This document shows positions 26,320 to 32,991 of a DNA stretch of 48,713 bases, in pieces (positions within the stretch are counted from its first letter, which is position 1; every line of letters begins with the position of its first letter). The DNA is from a bacterium. Its GTDB lineage: Bacteria > Acidobacteriota > Polarisedimenticolia > Polarisedimenticolales > Polarisedimenticolaceae. Below the pieces are notes generated by a model. The model was not told the origin of the DNA and searched no databases. It saw nothing but the letters and a program-made list of their open reading frames with translations. Made by a program: the position numbers and the translations under genes. The stretch lies in contig JAAELQ010000264.1 of the NCBI GenBank assembly GCA_024226515.1, forward strand, positions 1-48,713, given 5' to 3'.

Positions 26320-26967
26320 ATGAACAAGATCGGATTTGTCACGGCGGTCACGCTGCTGATCGTTTCTGCGGGGTGCTCGGGCAGCGGCGACGCGGAGCCC
26401 GTCGCCGAGGGTGAGACCGCGCCGACCTACGAGCCGCGCAGCGCCGCGACGCTCGACCTGCCCTCGGACGATGCGCCGGGATCGAACTCGCACGCGGCAC
26501 CGGCCAACCACCTGGTCTGGTCGGTGCCCGACGCGTGGACGCCCGAGCCGCCGCGCTCGGACATGCGCTACGCGCAGTACGTCGTCCCCGGCGCCGACGG
26601 CCCCGGAGAGTGCGTCGTCTACTACTTCGGCCCGGGCCAGGGCGGCGACCCGATGGCCAACGCTCGCCGCTGGGCCGGGCAGTTCACCCAGCCCGACGGC
26701 TCCTCCTCGCTGGAAGGCATGAAGATCACGTCGATCGCGTCCGCTATCGGCAAGGTGCAGATCGTCGAGGTCCACGGGACGTACGACGGCGGCATGACGA
26801 TGACCGCCGCGCCGGCCGACCCGCAGCCGAACTCGATGCTGCTGGGCGCGATCGCGCCGGGCCCGGACGCCCCCTGGTTCTTCAAGCTGACCGGTCCCGA
26901 GTCCACGATCGAGGCGCAGCGCAGCGCGTTCGTCGGCATGCTACAAACGCTCGAGGGAGCCCACTGA
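26320..26967 (+). CDS. Putative lipoprotein of unknown function
   Basis: 215 residues. The N-terminus is a lipoprotein signal with a lipobox (LLIVSAGC), so Cys19 should be lipidated. A low-complexity acidic/Pro-Ala linker covers about residues 20-60, then a globular domain of about 150 residues. It opens HLVWSVPDAWTPEPPRSDMRYAQYVV and continues with ECVVYYFGPGQGGDPMANARRWAGQF and a C-terminal region ending FFKLTGPESTIEAQRSAFVGML. This pattern (a wind-up to a short surface domain with WF/LTGP near the end) occurs in uncharacterised lipoproteins. It lies 26 bases after dus and immediately before the M28 peptidase, so the three may be one transcript. Confidence 0.85.
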   Translation: MNKIGFVTAVTLLIVSAGCSGSGDAEPVAEGETAPTYEPRSAATLDLPSDDAPGSNSHAAPANHLVWSVPDAWTPEPPRSDMRYAQYVVPGADGPGECVVYYFGPGQGGDPMANARRWAGQFTQPDGSSSLEGMKITSIASAIGKVQIVEVHGTYDGGMTMTAAPADPQPNSMLLGAIAPGPDAPWFFKLTGPESTIEAQRSAFVGMLQTLEGAH

Positions 26968-26968
26968 C

Positions 26969-28006
26969 TTGTTGCCACGGGTCATCCGCATCGCGCTGGT
27001 GCTCGCGATCGTCGTGGGGTTCCTGGTCTGCCTGTTCGCGATCGTCGTCCGCGGCCCGATCGTCATCCCGCCCCAGCGTATCGAAGTCGAGGCCGACATC
27101 TCGGCCGAGCGCCTGCGCGACGACGTGCTGCTGCTGAGCACGAGCCTGAGCCCGCGCGACTACGAGCACGTCGAGAACCTCGACCGGGCGGCGCAGTGGA
27201 TCGCCGGCGAGATGGAAGGCGCCGGGCTGGAGATCGAGACCCAGGAGTACCGCCTCGAGCCGGGGACCTACCGCAACGTCATCGCCCACCGCGACGGGAC
27301 GCAGCAGGACTCCGGCGCCGTCATCATCGGCGCGCATTACGACGCGTTCGACGAGTTCCCGGGGGCCGACGACAACGCCAGCGGCGTCGCCGTCCTGCTC
27401 GAGTTGGTCAGGACGTTGCCGCGCGATGCCCCGCTGCACGACCAGTATTTCGTCGCGTTCAGTACGGAAGAGCCGCCGTTCTTCCGCACCGAGGACATGG
27501 GCAGCGCGCACTTCGCGCGCAAGCTCGTCGCCGAGGGCGTGAACGTGCGCCTGATGGTCTCGCTCGACATGGTCGGCTACTACTCCGAACGTCCGCACAG
27601 CCAGCGTTTTCCGATCCGTGGGCTCGGGCTGATCTATCCCGACACCGGGGACTTCGTCGCTGTCGTGGGCGACATGGGCGCCGGACGCTGGCTCAAGGAG
27701 GTCAAGCGCGGGATGTTGCGCGCACGCACGATCCCGGTGCATTCGTTCCGCGCGCCGACCTCGCTGGGTGTCGTCGACCTGTCGGATCATCTCCCGTTTC
27801 GCAAGCTGGGACTTCCCGGGGTTCAGGTCACCGACACGTCGTTCATGCGCCACCCGCACTACCATGGCGAGGACGACACGCCGGATCTGCTGGACTATCG
27901 ACGCATGTCCTACCTGGTGCGCGCCCTGCATACGCTGCTCCTCGACATGGACGAAGGGCTGTCCAACGCCCGAGGACTCGGACGCAGCGGCGCCGACGTT
28001 CCCTGA
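26969..28006 (+). CDS. Membrane-anchored M28-family zinc aminopeptidase
   Basis: 345 residues. Residues about 5-28 form an uncleaved signal anchor (VIRIALVLAIVVGFLVCLFA), placing the enzyme in the periplasm. The M28 metal and catalytic residues are in order: VIIGAHYDAFDEFPG (His, Asp), ADDNASGVAVLLEL (bridging Asp), FSTEEPPFF (Glu pair), SLDMVGYY (Asp) and DTSFMRHPHYHGEDDT (final His). The size suits a single-domain M28 peptidase without PA or TFR domains. The TTG at 26969 starts two bases after the lipoprotein stop and follows GAGGGAG. It could trim peptides at the cell surface, perhaps together with the lipoprotein. Confidence 0.88.
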   Translation: MLPRVIRIALVLAIVVGFLVCLFAIVVRGPIVIPPQRIEVEADISAERLRDDVLLLSTSLSPRDYEHVENLDRAAQWIAGEMEGAGLEIETQEYRLEPGTYRNVIAHRDGTQQDSGAVIIGAHYDAFDEFPGADDNASGVAVLLELVRTLPRDAPLHDQYFVAFSTEEPPFFRTEDMGSAHFARKLVAEGVNVRLMVSLDMVGYYSERPHSQRFPIRGLGLIYPDTGDFVAVVGDMGAGRWLKEVKRGMLRARTIPVHSFRAPTSLGVVDLSDHLPFRKLGLPGVQVTDTSFMRHPHYHGEDDTPDLLDYRRMSYLVRALHTLLLDMDEGLSNARGLGRSGADVP

Positions 28007-28137
28007 CGACAACACCCCCGTATTCTCGCTGCAACGGAGTGCCGCCGTGCGTATTGCGCGCGGTGAACCTCGTTCTGTAGATTCGGCGGCGACAGCACCC
28101 ACTCGCCGAACAAGACCGGTTGCCGTCAGGGGGGAAG

Positions 28138-29040
28138 ATGGCGATCCAACGGACGGTCCGTCTCCAGGACGATCGATTCGAGATTCTACGTGAGCTCGGC
28201 AGAGGCAGCGGGACGCGGGTCGTGCGCGCCTTCGACCACCTCGCGGGCGGCGCCGTCGCGCTCAAGACGCCGCTCGGATCGCCGCGCGGCGTGACGCGCG
28301 CGCAGTTGCAGGAGGAATTCGAGGCCTGGGCCTCGCTCGACCATTCGTGCATCCCACGCGCGCTGGAGCTCCGCGTCGCGCGCTCGGGCCCGTTGTCGAG
28401 AGGCGCGGCGTATCTCGTGCTGGAGTACGTGGACGGCGCGCCGTGCACGCGAGCGCCACTCGACGGACCCTCGGGCTTCGGCTGCGTGGAGCGCATCGCG
28501 ATCGACCTGCTGCGCGCGCTGGAGCACGTGCACCGCGCGGGCTGGGTCCATCGCGACGTGAAGCCGGCCAACGTTCTGGTGCGCGCCGTCGACGGCCGGG
28601 TCGTGGCGACGCGGCTGATCGATTTCGGCCTGGCGGTGCGCGCGGGCCATCGCGAGCCGCACGGGACGGTCAGCGGGTCGTTGCCCTTCGTCTCGCCCGA
28701 GGCGCTGCTCGGACGGCCGGTCGACGGACGCAGCGACCTCTACTCCGCGGGGATCCTGCTGTACGAGCTCGCGACCGGGGGACGCCCGGTGGAGTCCTCC
28801 GCGATCGAGGACCACCTGCGCTGGCACCTCGGCGGTCCGCCCGCGGACCCGCGCATCCGGCGGCCCGCGTTCCCGGAGCACCTGGCACGCTTGATCCGCC
28901 GCCTCACGCAGCGCGATCCTGCCGCGAGACCGGCGACGGCCGGACACGCGCTGCGTGGTTTCGCCTGCGGTGCGAACCGCGCTCGGCTGGATCGACTCTC
29001 GCGAACGGCCCGGCTGCCACTCGACACGGCCGTGAACTGA
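28138..29040 (+). CDS. Soluble Hanks-type Ser/Thr protein kinase
   Basis: 300 residues, essentially only a kinase domain. The glycine loop is LGRGSGTRVVRAF, the ATP lysine is K43 in AVALKTP, the catalytic loop is WVHRDVKPANVLV (about 137-148), the magnesium motif is IDFGLAV (161-167) and SLPFVSPEALLG replaces the usual APE region. D-x-Y-S-A-G-I-L-L-Y-E-L (DLYSAGILLYELATG) follows. All catalytic residues are intact. There is no membrane segment, PASTA or FHA domain, so it should act in the cytoplasm. The ATG at 28138 follows AGGGGGG. A 131-base gap separates it from the M28 gene, so it probably has its own promoter. Confidence 0.93.
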   Translation: MAIQRTVRLQDDRFEILRELGRGSGTRVVRAFDHLAGGAVALKTPLGSPRGVTRAQLQEEFEAWASLDHSCIPRALELRVARSGPLSRGAAYLVLEYVDGAPCTRAPLDGPSGFGCVERIAIDLLRALEHVHRAGWVHRDVKPANVLVRAVDGRVVATRLIDFGLAVRAGHREPHGTVSGSLPFVSPEALLGRPVDGRSDLYSAGILLYELATGGRPVESSAIEDHLRWHLGGPPADPRIRRPAFPEHLARLIRRLTQRDPAARPATAGHALRGFACGANRARLDRLSRTARLPLDTAVN

Positions 29041-29042
29041 CG

Positions 29043-29070
29043 ACGGGCGGTGGCCGAAACCACCGCCCGT
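29043..29070. terminator. Bidirectional hairpin between convergent genes
   Basis: ACGGGCGGTGG (29043-29053) pairs perfectly with CCACCGCCCGT (29060-29070) across a CCGAAA loop: 11 pairs. It lies three bases after the kinase stop and five before the end of the cysteine-rich gene. There is no T-run on either side, so it may stabilise 3' ends or work with Rho. Confidence 0.7.
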
Positions 29071-29075
29071 ATCTG

Positions 29076-30008
29076 CTAGTTACACGAACCGCAGCACTGT
29101 CGGCCGTCCGAGCACGACCCGCACGCGGGACAGCTGATGATCCCGCAGACGTCCGATGCGTAGCACACGCCGCCCGCGCTCGCGCACGGCACGTGCGGAT
29201 TGCAGTGCGGATCCCCGGGCCTGCCGGCGCAGTTCCAGGTCACGCACATGGCTTGCTCGAGGTCCGAGATCATGCCGCAGAGCAGAAATGCAGCCGCGGC
29301 GCACCACGCGTCGCCGCAGGTCGAGATCGCCCCGGCGTTGCAGGTGAGCTCGATCAGCCCCATCAGGTTGTCGCAGCACCGCGAGCAGCGGTCGAAGTCA
29401 TCCTGCTCGCGGCAGGTGAACGACGACATCGGGCTGAAACTGCCGGAGAACCCGTCGAGCTTCGTGGGCGCCAGCACCACGGGAACGATCAGCTCCAGCA
29501 TCCGGGTCGACGAGGGGTCCGGGCGCTCGTTGAACCGTTGCTCGTCGAGCAGCTCCAGCGCCAGATCGCTCAGCGCGACGTAGAGCGGGTGGCTCAGCAA
29601 CAGGTTGGGGTCGCCATCCGGCGCATCGAGAACGACCGCCCGCTTCGTCCGCGCGTCGATCTTCAGCGCGAGCCGGCCGATCTCGGGATAGGTCGCAGCC
29701 ACGCGCACGACGGAGACGTCCCCCGACAGGTCGAGGAGCATGCGTTCGTCGGAACCGGCGAGGCGGAATTCGACCCGTTCGCCGGGAGCGTCCTCGACCC
29801 GCCGGCGCGTGGCGCGCAACTCACCCTGCGGGGTCGAGACCGCGAAGTCGATCACGTTGCCGTCGCGATTCGTCGTGTGGCGAATCGGCCGTCCGCTGGT
29901 CTGCAGGGTGATCGACCGACGCAGGTCCTGGGTCGGCGCGGAGTCGGCCGGGAGCGCCGAAATGAGAACGGCAAGGGCCGCGAGAGCGAAGCTTGATCGT
30001 CGAGACAT
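29076..30008 (-). CDS. Secreted protein with cysteine-rich C-terminal domain
   Basis: 310 residues with a signal peptide (SSFALAALAVLISALPADSA, cleavage near residue 24). The first 190 mature residues look like a beta-rich domain without a recognised family. The last 112 residues contain 20 cysteines, including SRCCDN, SCPACGSCSD and RQCCGSCN, clearly a disulfide-rich module. It would need a periplasmic disulfide system or external oxidation. The ATG follows a good GGAGGTG. Closely spaced paired Cys could also bind metal, but signal-peptide export favours disulfides. The role is unknown; surface or cell-contact proteins often carry such modules. Confidence 0.85.
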   Translation of the reverse strand: MSRRSSFALAALAVLISALPADSAPTQDLRRSITLQTSGRPIRHTTNRDGNVIDFAVSTPQGELRATRRRVEDAPGERVEFRLAGSDERMLLDLSGDVSVVRVAATYPEIGRLALKIDARTKRAVVLDAPDGDPNLLLSHPLYVALSDLALELLDEQRFNERPDPSSTRMLELIVPVVLAPTKLDGFSGSFSPMSSFTCREQDDFDRCSRCCDNLMGLIELTCNAGAISTCGDAWCAAAAFLLCGMISDLEQAMCVTWNCAGRPGDPHCNPHVPCASAGGVCYASDVCGIISCPACGSCSDGRQCCGSCN

Positions 30009-30132
30009 GCTGCACCTCCGAGACGAGGAGGCGTCACGACGGAGAAGTTGTGTCCGGCAGGTGCGGCGCGCCAGCGCTGCCGACGAGTCGCGTTGTGCGC
30101 GCGCAACGCGGCCGGGGACCTGCCCGGAAGGG

Positions 30133-31191
30133 TCAGTCCTGCCACTGGGCGCGGTAGCTACGCCCGAGATTCAGGATGCGCTGCAGCAGCTCGTCGTACG
30201 ACATCCCCGCGGACTCGGCGGACTCGGCGAACTCGTCCCCGTAGGACAGCTGGGGGTTCGGGTTCGCCTCCAGCAGGTAGAGCTCGTTGTCCGGGGTCAG
30301 CCGCAGATCCATGCGCGCGTAGCCGCTGATGTTCAGCGCGCGGTAGGCCCGCTTGCAGATCCGGTTCAGGCGCGGCTCGATGTCGGCGGGAATCTCCTTC
30401 GCCTTGTCGTAGCGGATGCCCCACTTCTTCTGGTAGTCGAGATCCCACTTGACCTTGGAGGTCGCGATGAAGTGCCGGTCCTCGGTCATCTTGTCGAACG
30501 TCAGCTCCCACACCGGCAGCGTCTCGAGGCGACGGTTTCCGAGCACGCCGACGTACAGTTCGCGCCCCTCGATGAACTGCTCGGCGATCGCGTCGGTCGC
30601 CAGTTGACGGTGGACGAACTCGGCGCGCTCGCGCAGTTGCTCCTCGTCGGCCACGACCGAAGCCTGCGCGATGCCGACGGAGCCTTCCTCGGTCAACGAC
30701 TTGACCAGCATCGGATAGCGCAGGCGACTCGACGGCCGGATCCTGCGCCCCATCTCGAAAACGGCGAAGTCCGGCACGGGCACGCGGTGGAACGAGAGGA
30801 TCTTCTTGGACAGCGCCTTGTCGTGGGCCAGCATCAGCCCGCGCGGATTGCAGCCCGTGTAACGCCGCTTCATCAGTTCGAGGTAACTGACGACGTGCTG
30901 GTCGTAGACCGCGACGCCGTGAAATTCCTCCAGCAGGTTGAACGTTATGTGCGGCTTGAATTCGAAGATCGCGTCGCGCAAGACGCCCAGGTCGTGGGCC
31001 ACGCCGACGGGCAGGATCTCGTGCCCCATCTCCTTCAACGTGACGCAGACGTCGTACTCCGTCTTCCAGACGTTGATCTCCTTGTCCGTCTTGCCCTCGA
31101 TCGACTCCGGCGGGACGAGGTCCTCGTGCATCAGCACCAGCACGCGGAGCTTCTGCCTCGGCCGCTTGCGCTTGACCTTGACCTTGTTCAC
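30133..31191 (-). CDS. Ddl-like ATP-grasp ligase
   Basis: 352 residues. It resembles D-alanine-D-alanine ligase in the ATP-grasp regions: YTGCNPRGLMLAHDKALSKKIL, VPDFAVFEMG, LRYPMLVKSLTEEGSVGIA (nucleotide lysine), IAEQFIEGRELYVGVLG, and GYARMDLRLTPDNELYLLEA. The next residues, NPNPQLSYGDEFAESAESAG, replace the usual NxxPGMTxxS, so the substrate differs from D-Ala. Residues 1-15 are Lys/Arg-rich (MNKVKVKRKRPRQKL), unlike Ddl. It should join a carboxylate and an amine using ATP. The GTG start overlaps the stop of the upstream zinc peptidase as GTGA, so the two are expressed together. The substrate is unknown. Confidence 0.88.
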   Translation of the reverse strand: MNKVKVKRKRPRQKLRVLVLMHEDLVPPESIEGKTDKEINVWKTEYDVCVTLKEMGHEILPVGVAHDLGVLRDAIFEFKPHITFNLLEEFHGVAVYDQHVVSYLELMKRRYTGCNPRGLMLAHDKALSKKILSFHRVPVPDFAVFEMGRRIRPSSRLRYPMLVKSLTEEGSVGIAQASVVADEEQLRERAEFVHRQLATDAIAEQFIEGRELYVGVLGNRRLETLPVWELTFDKMTEDRHFIATSKVKWDLDYQKKWGIRYDKAKEIPADIEPRLNRICKRAYRALNISGYARMDLRLTPDNELYLLEANPNPQLSYGDEFAESAESAGMSYDELLQRILNLGRSYRAQWQD

Positions 31192-32243
31192 AGCGGAATC
31201 TCCTGCCGTCCGGCATGCAGGCAGTTCATCGTATGCACGGTGACGAGAATCACGGCCTGCGACTTGGCGCGCTTCGGCGCCATGCCCAGGCGCAACTTCA
31301 GCTCACGGCTGCGCTCGATCATGTCCTGCAGCACCTGATCCACGGTGTAGGCGTGCGCGCCGGTCCACTCGGCGACCGTCTCGCGCAGCTCCGTCCGGTT
31401 GGCGCGCAGGAACGTCGCGGCGCTCGGCCGCCCGTTGCGGCCGGCCTCGCCGGAGAACAGCTTGCGCAGGTCGCGATCGTAGTTGTCGGGCCAGTGCGTG
31501 CCGTAGAGCTCGCGCTTCCTGACGTAGTACTCGCGCAGCGTCTCGGAGAGGCGCGACAGCGGCTCGATCTTGTTCCGCTTGTTGACCACCGGCGGCCGCC
31601 CCTGGATCTCGCCCATCAACTCGTCGACCTGCTCCAGCTTGCGCAGCGCGACCGGCCAGTCCGCATAGCGCCGACGCCAGTCCGAACGCGGTCGCAGCCA
31701 GACGGCGAACGTCTCGGCGAAATCCTCGGCCGGATGGGCCTGCGCGTACCAGGCGTCGAGGTGCAAGACGAAATTGCGGCTGTTCGGCTGGGGCCGATAC
31801 GACTTGGGATAGCGCTTGGAGTACGAGCCGAACGTTTGACGCCAGTTCTTCTTGAAGTGCAGTCGATACGCGGTGTCGATCGCGTGGCCCGCCTCGTGCC
31901 GCAACACGCGCATGCAGGCCTTCTCGGTGCCGCCATCCACCTCGAGCATCTGGCGCGCCTCGAGCTTCATCAACCGCGGATGGGCCAGGTAGAACGGCGC
32001 CGCGATGCCCGGCACGCCGTCCGGCGAGAACCACTCGCTGGAGAGCCAGACGTGGGGTCGAAAAACGATGCCTCGGCGTTCGAGCTCGTCGTACAGCCGC
32101 TCCACGCGGTGCTCGAGCTCGGTGCCCTCGATCTTGAGACCCAGGTCGCGGAACCTCAGGTCGAGCAGGGCCTCGTCGGACCACCGCGTCCAGATCCGGC
32201 GCCGGCGTGGCGCACTGTTCCGTCGTCCATTACCGCTCGCCAC
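31188..32243 (-). CDS. Putative zinc metallopeptidase (HEAGH, Peptidase_Mx-like)
   Basis: 351 residues. MRVLRHEAGHAIDTAYRLHF supplies the HExxH zinc motif. A second block, AQAHPAEDFAETFAVWLRPR, supplies the distal Glu/Asp signature of the putative zinc-binding metallopeptidase family (COG4307-like), whose members read similarly. The zinc-ribbon N-terminus of other members is missing; this one opens with an Arg-rich segment. There is no signal peptide, so it acts in the cytoplasm. Its gene overlaps the ATP-grasp ligase gene by four bases. A ligase that makes an amide bond next to a peptidase suggests synthesis and trimming or turnover of one modified peptide or protein. Confidence 0.85.
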   Translation of the reverse strand: MASGNGRRNSAPRRRRIWTRWSDEALLDLRFRDLGLKIEGTELEHRVERLYDELERRGIVFRPHVWLSSEWFSPDGVPGIAAPFYLAHPRLMKLEARQMLEVDGGTEKACMRVLRHEAGHAIDTAYRLHFKKNWRQTFGSYSKRYPKSYRPQPNSRNFVLHLDAWYAQAHPAEDFAETFAVWLRPRSDWRRRYADWPVALRKLEQVDELMGEIQGRPPVVNKRNKIEPLSRLSETLREYYVRKRELYGTHWPDNYDRDLRKLFSGEAGRNGRPSAATFLRANRTELRETVAEWTGAHAYTVDQVLQDMIERSRELKLRLGMAPKRAKSQAVILVTVHTMNCLHAGRQEIPL

Positions 32244-32301
32244 CGCGCCGATTCTCCCGTCGGATTGCAGCGGGGCCGTGCCCCGCGGATGTCCAACCCT
32301 A

Positions 32302-32775
32302 TCAGGGAGCGAGAATCTCGGTCAATCCGGCCGAGCGCCAGTCGGCGCGCGTGATGCGCCACCGACCGTCGGGGTCGGCCTCGGCACGAAACTCCACGCG
32401 CAGCAGATCGGCCTCGATCTCGTCGAGGCGCGAGAGGTCCGTCAGCGGGCCCGCGGCCAGGACGACGTGCAGCGTCGCGTCGGCGGCGTCCGTGCCGTCC
32501 CGGCGAATCCCGCGAATCCTCGTCCAGACGTGGATCGACGGGCGTTGCCGCATGTACAGCCCGACTACGCCCCCGATCCCCGCGCGGTCCCGGCCGGCGT
32601 CGTCGGAGTAGCGCTCGGACACGAGGTCGCGAAACGCCACGACGTCGCGCGACTCCGCGGCATCGACAGCCGCGTCGACGATACGCCGCACACGTTCCTC
32701 GGGAGTCGGGCCACCGCAGTGCAACAGTGAGATCGACACGGCGACCAACAGCAACATACGAATCACTTTCGACAT
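32302..32775 (-). CDS. Small lipoprotein, possibly NTF2-like
   Basis: 157 residues with a lipoprotein signal (VIRMLLLVAVSISLLHCGG; lipidated Cys20). The mature part starts with a helical segment (EERVRRIVDAAVDAAESRDV, VAFRDLVSERYSDD) followed by strands, ending RWRITRADWRSAGLTEI. This layout is typical of NTF2-like (SnoaL/Cif-type) domains, where WRITRADW is the usual last strand. It lies 58 bases upstream of the zinc peptidase on the same strand, so it could be the first gene of that operon. The family reading is tentative. Confidence 0.8.
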   Translation of the reverse strand: MSKVIRMLLLVAVSISLLHCGGPTPEERVRRIVDAAVDAAESRDVVAFRDLVSERYSDDAGRDRAGIGGVVGLYMRQRPSIHVWTRIRGIRRDGTDAADATLHVVLAAGPLTDLSRLDEIEADLLRVEFRAEADPDGRWRITRADWRSAGLTEILAP

Positions 32776-32937
32776 GCTTCCTGATACGACCTGCCGCGGC
32801 CGGTCGTCTACGACTCCGAGAGAACGAGGACCAAACGGAGTGATGGCGGTCTGCCGCCGTCACCCAGTGCGGTAGCGGGGGGTCCGGGGGGCCGCCACCC
32901 GGGGGTCCCTCTCAAACAACCGCCACCGAAACAACAC

Positions 32938-32966
32938 AAAAAAGGGCGGGCCCGAAGGACCCGCCC
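32938..32966 (-). terminator. Rho-independent terminator of nrdJ
   Basis: Read on the minus strand, GGGCGGGTCC-TTC-GGGCCCGCCC (32966-32944) forms a 10-pair stem with one G-U pair. It is followed by six Ts (32943-32938). It lies 26 bases after the nrdJ stop. Confidence 0.95.
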
Positions 32967-32991
32967 AGAGAGCTCGAAACGCAAAACTCGA

